DNA of 64,000 nt, taken from Lutjanus erythropterus. Taxonomy: Eukaryota; Chordata; Actinopteri; Lutjaniformes; Lutjanidae. The notes below the pieces were generated by a model. That model worked only from the letters and a program-made list of their open reading frames with translations. It was not told where the DNA came from and did not search any database. Of this stretch, positions 46,556-57,346 are shown one piece after another. Each line of letters begins with the position of its first letter. Position 1 is the stretch's first letter. A program made the translations under genes and the position numbers. The stretch spans positions 36,719,408 to 36,783,407 of the forward strand of contig CM034599.1 in the NCBI GenBank assembly GCA_020091685.1, given 5' to 3'.

Positions 46556-47050
46556 CCCCACAGGTTTCAGTGTTTCTGTTTTTTGTTTTTTTTCACTTGC
46601 CCGGTTGGAAAAAAAAATCTACTTGCTCTACATCAATTTTTACTTGCCTCTGTAAAACTGTTGCATTTATTAACAGTTATCAAATAACAACAGAGACTAA
46701 AGTTAATTGTCATGTTTATTTTGAGACTGCAATGTCTATAAAATGTCAAAAAAAAGTGAAAAAATAAATATCCCACTTTTAAAAGTCCAAGGTGATGTCT
46801 TTAAATGTCTCATTTTGTCAGTCCAAAAACCAGACATATTCAATTTAATAATGATAGTAAATGGAGAAAAGCAGGCTGAAAACAACATTCAGCTATTTTT
46901 GCATAAAAGATTTCTTCAAAATTAATCAATAATCAAAAGAGTTTTATATTTTACTTCCTTTTTACTACTTGTCAGGTTGGGCAAGTGAGTTGCTAGATTT
47001 ACTTGCCTGACATGGCATTTTACTTGCCTCAGGCAAGAGGCAACCCTTAT
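46556..47050. mobile_element. ACTTGCC-rich repeat split by a GCTGCAAC-family MITE fragment
   Basis: 46590-46660 ('cacttgcccggttgg', 'tttttacttgcctctg') and 46960-47045 ('caggttgggcaagtgag', 'tttacttgcctgacatggc') share the ACTTGCC vocabulary and appear to be two sides of one repeat. Between them, 46680-46935 contains 'caaggtgatgtctttaaatg' and 'catattcaatttaataatga', internal parts of the MITE family found at 16.27 kb. I infer nesting. Confidence 0.5.
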
Positions 47051-47164
47051 AGTTGAGCTCCAACCCATCCCTACAGAGAGCAGGGCTTACAGCAGTGTGC
47101 TGGAGTGAGAACAGGCTCTGTGAGTGGTTCAGATTGCAATTCATCTGTGTTCAAAAAGAACTTG

Positions 47165-47166
<2 letters not shown>

Positions 47167-47219
<53 letters not shown>

Positions 47220-47243
47220 ACATACACACACACACACACACAC
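47167..47243 (+). repeat. (CA)n microsatellite
   Basis: A nearly pure CA dinucleotide tract of about 77 bp with two TA interruptions. The predicted His/Thr and Val/Cys peptides across it are artefacts. Length polymorphism is expected. Confidence 0.97.
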
Positions 47244-47269
47244 CAAATAATAAATGATTCATTCCAAAG

Positions 47270-48486
47270 TTTGATTGTCAGAAATTAGCATCAATTATAA
47301 TGGTTTCCATTCTTAGAAACTTTACCTTTGCTAAATGTCTCTTTTCTGGCAACCCAACAGAGGAGGCTTATCCGTACCTAAAGAATAATTGTGATTCATT
47401 ATCACAGACATTGAGTGGTCACAAAGGACGACTTACAAAGTAGCCAAGAGTATTTGAGTGAGGACAAAACTTGTATTAAAGTTTGGACAGAGACAACAAA
47501 AATCTGGGAAAGTTGTACAATGCTCAAAAACACCTGTGTGGAACATCCCACAGGTAAACTGGTAACAGGTGACGGTGTCATGATTGGCTACTGTATGAGC
47601 AAATACTCCAACATTTCTCAACACAAAACTGCAGGAGTATAGAGATTTCACCGTCTACAATCCATGACATCATTAAAAGATTCAGAGAATCCAGAGAAAT
47701 CTCTGCATGTAAGGAGCAAGACTGAAAACCAACATTGAATATCTGTGACCTTTGACCCCTCAGGCAGCACTGCATTAAAAACCCACAACAGTAGCACAGT
47801 TACTACAGCACTGACCTGCCTGCAGTCCCGACCTGTCTCCCACTGAAAATGTGTGACACATTATGAAGCACAAAATACGACAACAGAGACTCCGGACTGT
47901 TGAGCACCTGAAGTCATATATCAAGCAAGAATGAGAAAGAAGTTCACTTTCAAAACTACAATAATTAGTGTCCTCAGTTCCCAGACTCTTACTGAGTGCC
48001 AAACTTTTTTGAATGTGCTTCAAGCATCAAATTCAAAATGAGTTTATACTTACAACAAACAATCAGGTTGATTAGTTTGAACATTAAATATATTTGTCTT
48101 TGTACTGTATTCATTTGAATAGAGGTCAAAAAGTTGTACATTTTTCACAACGCTCCAGATTGGGGTTGTAATTGTCACTATTGTTATAACTTTAACCTTT
48201 GGTAAATGTCGTTTTTCTAAGATAAAATCCATTCCCCTGACAACCCAACAGAGTAGGCACACACTCACTCATCCTCGCCAAAAGAATAATAATGATTCAT
48301 TATCAGAGAGCTCAAGAGGTAGCTCACTATTTTCAGTGAGACAAAAAAATGTTTCTTTTTGTCTCCAGACTTTGGTATAAATTGTAGTTTATATAAAATT
48401 ACATGTAACGTTTAAATCCTATTTTGACAACCGCAGAGCAGACAACTCTGAAGGGGCCCAGACCCCAGTTTGGGAACCGACAGTCT
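47270..48486. mobile_element. hAT-type debris with duplicated segment around a Tc1 insertion
   Basis: 47275-47425 ('tttacctttgctaaatgtct', 'ggcaacccaacagaggaggc', 'attgtgattcattatcacag') recurs in the same orientation at 48170-48320 ('ttaacctttggtaaatgtcg', 'gacaacccaacagagtaggc', 'aatgattcattatcagagag'). The right edge at about 48450-48482 ('gggcccagaccccag', 'tttgggaaccg') is the terminus of the hAT family of 32.8 kb. A decayed Tc1 element lies between the duplicated parts. The duplication is far too long to be a Tc1 target site. Confidence 0.55.
47513..48170 (+). pseudogene. Tc1-like transposon, internally deleted
   Basis: Plus-strand translation in broken frames gives two pieces of a Tc1-like transposase. 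The N-terminal DNA-binding part lies at about 47600-47790 ('IIKRFRES', 'LRQHCIKN'). A C-terminal part with the motif CSPDLSPTENV, near the third catalytic position, is at about 47815-47860, followed by 'KHKIRQQRLRTVEHLKSYIKQE'. The central DDE core is missing: the sequence jumps from the HTH half to the C-terminal third near 47795-47815. The right end reads TTGGGGTTGTA at 48160-48170, as in a fish Tc1 family, while the left TIR is not visible. Several stops confirm decay. Confidence 0.75.
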
Positions 48487-48550
48487 AAGCATCTAATTGA
48501 ACAGTAAAATCCAACACATTGTTGGTAAATTGTATATACACACCTAAAGG

Positions 48551-48556
<6 letters not shown>

Positions 48557-48584
<28 letters not shown>
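48557..48584 (+). repeat. (TG)n microsatellite
   Basis: Fourteen uninterrupted TG units, preceded by a short TA tract. Confidence 0.97.
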
Positions 48585-48585
<1 letters not shown>

Positions 48586-48870
48586 TTCATAATAACTGCA
48601 CTGGGGCCAGTCATAACAACCTTATGCCAGTGTCAGTGACTGACAGTCAGAGGATACTGTGTGTGGTCAGGGTCATAAATGATTATTCCCTCTTCAGAGC
48701 CACACTGGCCCTCGATGCTCCTGACAGCCAAGAACATTTCTAACAAGTCTTCCTCTGCATTCTTCTTCTGTTATACGGTCATAAAACTCCAAAGTCTCCA
48801 GATTTATTTGGGGGACAGAATAAGCTTCTGTTACTGTCACAAACATCTTGACCATGTGAATAAATCCAAA

Positions 48871-48897
48871 AATAATAACAATAATAATAATAATAAT
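48871..48897 (+). repeat. (AAT)n microsatellite
   Basis: A run of ATA/AAT triplets with one CAA-type interruption. The Asn-rich peptide predicted across it (48679-48984) is an artefact of this repeat. Confidence 0.9.
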
Positions 48898-49074
48898 GGG
48901 AGCAGCCCTGCTGCAAAGCCGGACGACCAACGAAGAGAAGTGGACCACTGCCCCAAAAACTTCACTTTCAAAGTAGACAGTTAGTTTGTGGGTGTATAGT
49001 TTGCATGAACCACACAGCTTGTACAGTATTATTACATGATCTCTAATATTCATAATCTACAATAATTACTCCAG

Positions 49075-49700
49075 ACCAGCTCAGTAAGATGAGGAACTGC
49101 AAAGAAGGTCATTTTGACATTTTTCAAGTTTCTATGTACAATAACTCTGTTAAACTGAAAAATACAAAGCTGCTGATACCTGACTTTTCCTGAAAGTGTC
49201 TGTATCTTCATTCAAAATGTGTTACATAAGTTACTCAAAATATATTATACACTAACGAAAACATGCTCATGAATATTATACCTACACATCAAATAATTGC
49301 TAGAAAATGACAACATAAAAAAATCAATAACATTCCCATCTATTTATATTTTATGAAAATTATATTTTATATTTCTGTTTGTACTGTATTTGATACATTT
49401 GGTATTCATGAAATGTAATTGATCACAATAGATTTTATTTTAGAAACACAATAATAATAGTAATTCATTGCTTTTGGAAAATTTGGCACATTTCAACTGT
49501 TTTTTTTTTTTTTTTCAAACAGGAACCCTTTTTTTCACCCTTTTTGATCTTGAATTGGTCAATATAACACACAGTTTTGATCACTGAGGAGATGTTTTAG
49601 TGAAAATCAATTAAAAAGACAATAATTAGCAAGTGTTCACTTGCTAAGAGCAGACTGTATGTATGAAAAACACATAAATATCTCAGTTTCCACTCTAAAT
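49075..49700. repeat. Diverged copy of the piggyBac-like repeat, partial
   Basis: 49090-49220 ('aaggtcattttgaca', 'tgctgatacctgacttttcc', 'tgaaagtgtctgtatcttca') aligns with 53560-53680 ('tgctggtacctgacatttcc', 'taaaagtgtctgtattttca'). The rest is AT-rich filler, with a T tract at about 49500-49515, and termini are not resolved. Confidence 0.5.
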
Positions 49701-50072
49701 TTGTCTTACAATGATATTTAAAACTTTAATTAGTTATAATCACTGAAAATTATGTAATTATGAATAGTAGTTAAAAAAAAGTAGAAAAAAGTCCATAATT
49801 TAGGAAAACTGGACCCGTGGAAAGTAATTGTTGAAGAAATCTTTAAGATTACAAGATGCACAACTAGAATTTTTTAGTTATTTTCCATTAGGTTTCCTGC
49901 AGCTGAGGATTCAGAGTCAAAAAGGCTTCAGTGAAGGACGTGTTGTTGAAGGACAGTCTGTAGAAACGCAGTGTGCGCTGTAGGCCTGCAGTCACACATG
50001 ACCATGCATTAGTTTTCAGGATTTGTGCTGCTCGTTGTGTTTTTGTCATCTGTCATTTAAACTTTGTCCACA
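49701..50072. other. Unassigned AT-rich DNA
   Basis: No gene or recognised element. Composition becomes more balanced at 49890-50040. Confidence 0.25.
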
Positions 50073-51340
50073 TTAAAGGGACAATTCACCCCAAATTCAA
50101 AAACACACATTTTTTCCCCTGGCCTATAGTGTGATTTATCCATCTAGATTTTTTCTGGCGTGAGTTTTGGAGATACTGGCCTCAGAGATGTTTGCCTTCT
50201 CTCCAGTATAACGGGAATAAAGTTGCATTCCATTTGAAGTGGGAACCATTTGGAAATTTTTTCAACTCAGAAAGTCAGAGGAACCTCATCTGCCCCGACC
50301 TCAAAATCCAATATGGCTGCTCTGCTCATCTAAAGTAGTAAAGATGCTTATTTGCACTTGTTTCTCATTAAATCAACTGTATGCACAGTGCTGTCTCAAG
50401 ACACATGGCTACAGTTTTATATGCACAAAATACTGCAGAACGCGTTGTTATCAAGCTCAAAAAAGTTTTTTTTCCGACTAGAACTGGAACACGGTCAACC
50501 CAGCTCCAACATCTGCCCTCAGAGATAAATGGAATGCACCATAAATGGCCCTCAGCTTGTGATGTTTAAAGTGCCAAAAAATACATTTAGAAAGAAATTC
50601 ATATTCTTTCCAAATATCATGACCCAGTTATTCCAGATAATCCACAGACGTTGTTGTGAGCAGTGTCATGCAGGAACTATTTTCTTTCTGCAGTAGAATC
50701 TACTTCTACTAGTTCACAGCAAAGTCTGTGGATTATGTGGAGTAACTGACTCATGATTTTTGGACAAAGGTAGATTTACCATTAGGTGCTGCCAAGGGCC
50801 CCTTAAAAACCTCATAAACATCTGGCAAAGTCACTAAATATTTATGTCTTTTAAAGAATCTATGAGAATCTAATCTGAGAGCGTCTCCCGGCCTTTTCAA
50901 TAATTTGGACTGTTCAAGTTCTTCCTGCACTTCTGGCTGAAATGATTCAGGAAGTTTCTTTCATGAGACTGCTTCATTCATCCTCTGCACTCCACCATGA
51001 ATAAACATTTATTGTTTATGATTTATTATTGAAAAAGGGAGAGAACAAGGGATGTGGAGGACCCCATGTCTGTGTCTGCCTTGGGCTCCAAAATGACTAA
51101 ATCCAAACACTGGAAAGAGACACTGATTTTGAAATTTTCAAATGCTTTTTTTGTTTTTTTGTTTTTTTGGTGATTTGAGCACCACAAGCTGAGTACCATC
51201 TAGTTCCATTATACTGGATCTCTACAGCCGATGTCTTCAAAACTCTAAAACTCACACAGAAAAAATTCAGATGGATAATAAGCACTACAGGCCAGGGGAA
51301 AAATGTGTACTTTTGACTTTGGGGCAAACTGTCACTTTAA
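50073..51340. mobile_element. TTAA-flanked fold-back MITE, copy C
   Basis: TTAA at 50073-50076 and 51337-51340 flank AGGGACAATTCACCCC on the left and GGGGCAAACTGTCACT on the right. The left arm 'ccagtataacgggaataaag' mirrors the right arm 'gttccattatactgg'. 'gataatccacagacg' and 'gtctgtggattatgtgg' form a further inverted pair near the middle. It is the same subfamily as the element at 5.2-6.4 kb. The plus-strand frame at 50239-50481 is chance. Confidence 0.8.
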
Positions 51341-52466
51341 TAGCACATATTATGTGCAGCTCCTGCTAAGATGCACCTGCTTAGTCTGTATCATCTATAA
51401 TGTCCCTGTTTTATATACAGTATATTGGAAGGAAGTGTAAAAGCCACTCTTTTCATTTCATCACCACATTTCCCATTAAGCCAAAACAAAGTACAGTCTG
51501 AAAACCAGTACAAGACTAAATGTTTCTCCCAACATTATGCATGTCTTCCATTTATAAACCTTTTTATCGGAGTCTACCATTCCTTAAAAATAACTGCAAA
51601 TAAACACTTTCAGAAAGCCACCACTTTATTTCCTGTTCGTAATCTTTGCTGTTCTGTCAACACTTTCGGGCAACTCTGCTGCTGATGCGTGGAAAACATC
51701 TCTGCAAGTTTCCCTTCCATCAGGCAAAGCTCGGGGTGTTTCGTCAGGAAGTTCTTGACCTCGTTCTGTGTCGCACATCTGCCTTCAATTATGTTTTTTC
51801 TCTGCTCTCATCTGACACAGATGTGATGTTCTGTAATCAGTGTGACCAGCAGAAAGCCGTATGGGATGGCTTTAAATTTGAATTTATGGATGTGAATAAA
51901 ATGAGTTGCCGAGGCAGGCGAGCTTCACTCCAGCTGACTGCTCATACTGGAGTTTGTAGGTGTTTCCATGACAATCTTAATTCATTTATCGGAGACAGCT
52001 GTCATAATTATGGCAGCTTGACTGAGCTAGCTGTTGATTGGTGAGTGGCAGAAAGCCAAAACTTAAATGTTCAATCATATTAAAAGCTTTAAAGTTTCCT
52101 GTTGCTGAAGTGGATAAAAATATCCTTTTTTCTCGGCTATACTGTGCAAAAGTCTTAATAACATCACTGTAATTTTACCTTCATATTGAATACTACTTAC
52201 ATCCTTGAATGAACTGTCAAAGGAAAGAAAAAGAAATAAATCACATGTTCAGAAGCTGAAGGCCTGATTTTAACCTCGGATCTGTCTTTGGACTGAATGT
52301 CTCTGCCATGTCTCAGATGTGTTCTTGTTCTTGTTCTCACTCAAAAGCATTCCAGCATCATATTGAAAATCTTGAACTCACGGACATCATAGGAAACATC
52401 AGTTTGCTGTTGCTCGTGTTGGACAGTTGGCTGAAGCTGTACGTGGGGGTGAACTTCAGGACAGGC
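51341..52466. promoter_or_regulatory. Low-repeat segment, candidate conserved noncoding DNA
   Basis: 51640-52060 has balanced composition, no transposon ends and contains a 132-codon plus-strand frame (51646-52044) with several Cys residues. I find no domain, no signal peptide and no clear splice sites, and the 3' end is a plain stop. Words such as 'aattcatttatcggagacag' and 'ctgtcataattatggcag' look like enhancer-type AT/GC mixtures. It lies upstream of the exon at 45.4 kb, so a distal regulatory role is possible. Confidence 0.25.
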
Positions 52467-53271
52467 TTACAGCGATAGTTCACCCCAAAATAAAATTTCA
52501 CTCAATATCTTCTCAGCCCTGTGCTGATGTGATGAGTGAAGATCTCCAGTTCACAAAACGCTCCCGGAGCTTCAGTGGAAATTGGTGACCAGTTTTAAAA
52601 TGTAAAAAAAGAACACAAAGAAAACACAAAATGTTTCCATACAGCTCGTGTGGTGTAATCCAAGTGTCTGTAAGCTGCGACATTAAAATTTGACCGTAAA
52701 AAGACACCATTTACGCCATGTTTTTATCCTAAATGTCAGCTGTAGCCTCTCGGACCTGGTCTGTGTGCACGTGCCTATAGCGGGTACACAAGCTCTCACC
52801 CAAGCGGCGGGACACGAGATATACAAGATCTTGTGATACCTTCACATCTGTGTTTACATGCTACCTGGAAGTGACTCAGACAACAGAGAGAGATCTGCTC
52901 AGAAACAGTGACTTGTTACGCGCGCAGCTGACTTCGACATAGAAGAGGAACATCATTTCTTTGCTGTAGCCGCGCCACTTGTTGACATTTAGGCTAAAAA
53001 CATGGTGTAAATGGCGTCTTTTTGGGTCAGATTTTAATGTCACAGCACTTGGATGACACCACTCGAGCAGTATGGAGACATTTTGTATTTTTTTGTGTTC
53101 TTTTTTTACATTTTAAAACTGGTGACCGTTCACTTCAGTTGTACTGGATTTGGCTGCAACGCTGTTTTCCGCTGAAGCTCCGGGAGAGTTTTGTGGACTG
53201 GAGATCTTCACCCATCCTCACATCAGCAGATATTGAGTGAAATTTAATTTGTGAGTGAACTATCGCTTTAA
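52467..53271. mobile_element. TTAA-type fold-back MITE, copy D
   Basis: The right flank is TTAA (53268-53271) and the left is TTAC, one change from TTAA. The inner ends AGCGATAGTTCACCCC and GTGAACTATCGCT are inverse. The arms are about 200-250 bp: 'gatctccagttcacaaaacg' mirrors 'ttttgtggactggagatc', 'ctcccggagcttcag' mirrors 'ctgaagctccgggag', and 'ggtgaccagttttaaaatg' mirrors 'cattttaaaactggtgacc'. The mirrored frames at 52513-52710 and 53022-53240 are two arms of one palindrome and not genes. Confidence 0.85.
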
Positions 53272-53537
53272 GTTAAGAGTGGGCGTGTCCTGCCAGAAGG
53301 ATTAAAATGTACAGGATAATTTAGAGAAATGTCAGGATCAGTTATAGAGTCTGAGGATGATATGAAGCACAGTGTCCAGGTTTATCAACCATTTCACACA
53401 GGTGACAGGTGTGTAACCTGTCATTTAAAGCATCATTTCAGCAGATAAGAATGTCATCAACCTGCTGGAGCACATTTGTTAAGATATTTCTGATCACAAA
53501 TTGCTCCCACAGCAGCAGCTGTACTCTCCGTCATCTA

Positions 53538-54455
53538 GTTTAACTCTAGAACAGCCAAAGTGATCGTTTTTGACTATTTTCAAATTTGTATGTGCAATAA
53601 CTTTTTACAAAATACAATTCTGCTGGTACCTGACATTTCCTAAAAGTGTCTGTATTTTCATTTAAAATGTCTTTAATATATAAATTACACAAAATACAAA
53701 GAAAATGTGATCATTTTTACATATATCAGCCATAGTTACAATCTGAGATGCATCTTGGATGCTGAGCAACAATCACTGTGTCTGTCAATAAAACTTAACA
53801 AGTGATCTCAATTTCCAATTTCCCAACATTAAAATCCACATAACTAATTAATTAGACTCAATTAAAAATAGAGTAGGGGAGACCAGGGACGGGTGTAACA
53901 CTTTTTGTCTCAGCACCTGTAACTCACTGACTTTTTGTGTTAAAGCTCTCAAATTTTTAAACAAAGTACCCTTACTTATAACAAATAGCAATGTTTCCAA
54001 CTTTCTTTTTTTTTCAGTTTTATTTTTGTACTCATTTCCAGCCTTTTTCCATAGGCTATTTTTATTTTTCCTGATGCTTCTAGGTGGAAATTTGTTAATT
54101 GTTAAAATCACATGTTTTTAATCTTATACATTTAAGTGTTTCTTGCTCTGAGTAATTCTAGATAATCTAAAAAAAAATGGTATTATCCTTCAGAAAAATG
54201 CTGTTGTGAATATATATAATCATTACAGTTTACTACATGTGATGGCTGCATATCGATTCATATAGAAATAACTTTACAGAAAGTTTACATTTTGGTGTTA
54301 TTTCATTTTTAAAAAGATAAACTAAGAGAATAAATGCATTAATCTCTTAGTGTGATATTTATCATGCAAGATAACTGAGTTTGGAGGTCAAAGGTCAAAA
54401 TGACGCTTCTGGCCATTGTAGTAGTGATGGTGTTCCTGTACTTCTAGTGTTAAAC
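53538..54455. mobile_element. piggyBac-like repeat, second copy
   Basis: The left edge reads GTTTAACTCTAGAACAGCC. The right edge inverted reads GTTTAACACTAGAAGTACAGG. Interior landmarks 'agtaggggagaccaggga', 'taaatgcattaatctcttag' and 'gaggtcaaaggtcaaaatga' match the copy ending at 8593. The outer CCC and TTAA are not preserved here. No transposase frame is present. Confidence 0.65.
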
Positions 54456-54637
54456 AGATTGAATGACATCAAGAATCAACACTGTTATTTAGGATAACCT
54501 AATCACTGTGATAGACAAGTGGAAACACATCAATTACATATTACATATTTTACAAAAAGAAATGGAATATTTTCAATAGTTAAAAGCAGCAAGTAAAGAT
54601 TATTTCAAAATTATTTCAAAAAATCAAAAGTCAACAC

Positions 54638-54713
54638 AGACTTGAACTGACAGCTGCTGCAGAGGACTAATAGCCTGGATACACACTCTACCAACTGAGC
54701 TACAGGGGCATCC
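54638..54713 (-). mobile_element. tRNA-derived SINE head, truncated
   Basis: On the minus strand it carries TAGCTCAGTTGGTAGAGTGTG (A box, about 54683-54703) and a decayed B box, AGTTCAAGTC (54639-54649). 'gcagctgtcagttcaag' matches the SINE at 7340-7528. Only the tRNA-related head remains. It is not a tRNA gene because the anticodon arm cannot form with this spacing. Confidence 0.7.
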
Positions 54714-54734
54714 TAACTTAGTTTAAGTTACATA

Positions 54735-54915
54735 TTATTACATATATTATTACATATGTGACTTACACCAAGTTACATATGACACTTCTGTGGCATATAT
54801 TAACCCAAAACATGATCTTTTCTTAAATGTAAGCATGTAGTTCTGGTGCCTTATCCAAACCAGACTATTACCATTCATGACATTAACCATGATTTTAACA
54901 TCACATGACTTAATT
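54735..54915 (+). repeat. Solitary copy of the AACCCAAACC subunit
   Basis: 'catatattaacccaaaac', 'atgatcttttcttaaatg', 'catgtagttctggtgcctta' and 'gacattaaccatgatttt' follow the order of the unit in the arrays at 18.1-19.4 and 41.9-44.8 kb. Confidence 0.7.
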
Positions 54916-55844
54916 AATATACTTAAGGTCTGCTGTGCCAATCACTGCAGGTACTTTTTTTTTTTTTATCTTATATTGGTTTTGGGAGTCATTGGCAGTA
55001 ACCCTACTCAACTGTCATCATTTCAGTTGACTAAATCCTACAAATGAGAGGCTGCTCTTTGATTTCTCTGTAAAATCGAACACTTCTCCTTCTGAAAATC
55101 AATGTTCACAGGCTTTGTCAATATGAAATATAGGATTCATGAAGTGCTCAGCAGAAAAGCACAACACATTATGACAAAGTTGATTTTACTACACAAAGAT
55201 CGTGCAGGTAAGACACATTTATACACACAAGTGAGCTGAGAACTTCAGATTGCCACCTCTGCCTCTGCAGACCACTTTTTTAACATCCTGTTCTGGACTG
55301 GGCACTTGTGACAGGGCAACAATGGATGTGAAAGGTGCACTTAAGGACAACACTTGAAATGATTCACCTCTTGTAGCTTTTTATTTAAAATGATTGGGAG
55401 TGCAATCGGCGTAAGTGCCTCCAGCCATGCAGATAAAACAAAGTGGGCAGCCCTTTGTTTTCATGGATGGCGAGAGCTGAAAGAATGGTACACAAGTAGT
55501 TCAACTCTACTTGACTGGAGTGCAGCAGTGGGATTTCTCTGCAGGTTAGTTTGAGTTCCACTGCAGTTCCTCTGCTGTGGCCAACATTTCTAAAAATGAT
55601 GGTCAGGTACAAGTCATTTGCACTGGCTAAAATGTTTTATAGGAATAAGTTAAGAATGTTATTGGACAAATCTGTAAAATGTTAACTGTTAAACATTTTT
55701 GTGTTTTTCCTCTGCAATGCTGCTTCTGGAAAATAAAGAATGATCAAAGATTTTGTGTTTTTTTCCTGATTAAGCAAAGCATTTTGTTAAGTTCAGGTTA
55801 GGATAATGGTAAAGTCATGTTGACTTTTTTATATGTAAAAAGTT
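54916..55844. other. Unassigned noncoding DNA
   Basis: A T tract lies at 54955-54967. No gene or clear repeat ends were recognised. 55200-55620 is of balanced composition and may be single-copy. Confidence 0.25.
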
Positions 55845-56130
55845 CCAGTGTGTAGGATTTAGTGGCATCTAGTGGTGACGTTGTAAATTGCAGTGAACTG
55901 AACACAACTCATCTCACCCTCCTCTTCCAAGCATGTAGGAGAAACTACAGTGGCCTTGAAACCTATGATAGGTGATAGGCCCCGTCTAGAGCCAATGTTT
56001 GGCTTGTCTGATCTGGGCGACTGTAGAAACATGATTCAACATGGCGGCCTACGTGGAAGAGGACCTGCTGCTTATAAAGGGCTCATAATAAGGAAGCAAA
56101 AACACAACTCTCATTTTCAGGTGATTATAA
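55845..56130 (+). mobile_element. GTGTGTAGGATTTAGTGGCATC-type MITE, 3'-truncated
   Basis: 'ccagtgtgtaggatttagtg', 'gcatctagtggtgacgttg', 'ccaagcatgtaggagaaact', 'gtagaaacatgattcaac' and 'ctcattttcaggtgattata' are successive parts of a common fish MITE with TTAA targets. The expected right end (a TTAA-bounded inverse of the left) is not found, so the copy is truncated. The 137-codon frame at 55950-56363 starts within it and is not a gene. Confidence 0.7.
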
Positions 56131-57346
56131 ACATGCGCAACATTCAAGAAGAGGACAGACTCGAGCTTCTATGGCACAATCCTAATTACCACACCACTGA
56201 CATTGAGAAATATGGATGCCATGTCTCCACTTCCTCCCTGGTGACATCATTTGGAGTCTGCACAGTAGTAATCAGGGTTGGACCCACACTCACAAGTTCC
56301 CATCCACACAGCCCTTTTTCTATAGCATCAAATAATTACTTAAAACCAAAGTTATCAAGATAATGAACACTTGAGCAAACGTGCGTGATAGCAACTACCT
56401 GAAACGACAGAAACCCTGTTTGACAAAACTTATTTGATGTATACTCTGCTGTTTTGTATGGTCTATATCCCATCTGCTAACATCGAGCAGGCAGGGTTTA
56501 TGAGCTGTACTGCAGCCAGTCACCAGGAGGCGAATGAGATGTCTTGGCTTCACCTTTAGGGAACTATCATGTCGTCCATCTTCATATTTGTCAATGATCC
56601 ACACAAAGACTCACAGACCCTGAAACGCATAACTGTGAAGTCTGCGAGGTCTTACAGCTGTCTCACTATCAAATGGTCAAGTGCATAAGTGCTCTCTTGC
56701 AGACTTTTTGACTCCTTATGCACCCTCTCCATTAGTTCGCTTTTCTGCAGACTTTGCCTGAGGGAATGAACCGTGGTTCTTTGCACAGCAAAATGTCCAT
56801 CCTGTCTGACCTTCCTGTGTTTAGGAATCTTAAGAATAAATTTAAGACAAGTAGCAATTACATTTTCCTCCAAGCTTCATTTGGCAATGCAAGCAGTAAG
56901 GGGAGACATGGTTGGTCAGAAGTCAGAAGTCAGACCTTCTCTCAAGGCAAAGATATCTCACTGGTTAACTGAAGTGATAAGACTGATAATATTACATTTT
57001 TCTTCTTGTCAACATATCTCATGGTAAGTTTAAAAGTGATAATGGATGTATCTACTAACAAGTATTTAAGAGTGTGTCCAAAGCCTAATATATCTTGTTC
57101 TCTGTGTCACAGCATCCACCACACATCTCTTACCATAACCTGAGCATGACCATTTTCAATGAAAAAAAATAAGCAAACCCTGCACACGGTGTGCGCAGTC
57201 GAGCAAGGGCATCACCTTTCATCCAGAGCTTCATCTGGCTCACAATGCTCTGAAACACTCATATCTTAACAAAACCAACCTTTCAGTTTGGCAGGCCAAT
57301 TCTAGCACATCTACCTGCAAAACAGGTGGGATTCACCATAGACATA
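56131..57346. other. Unassigned noncoding DNA
   Basis: No gene is supported. Short overlapping frames occur on both strands at 56652-57027. I recognise no element ends. The right limit is the Tc1 target site. Confidence 0.25.

Noticed and set aside
47053-47262. His/Thr-repeat and Cys/Val-repeat proteins
   Set aside because: Artefacts of the (CA)n microsatellite.
52513-53240. Two related proteins sharing 'HFKTG' and 'FPLKLRE' segments on opposite strands
   Set aside because: They are the two arms of the fold-back MITE, read on opposite strands.
55950-56363. 137-codon plus-strand protein
   Set aside because: Its first part lies in a common MITE and its remainder has no domain or conservation hint.
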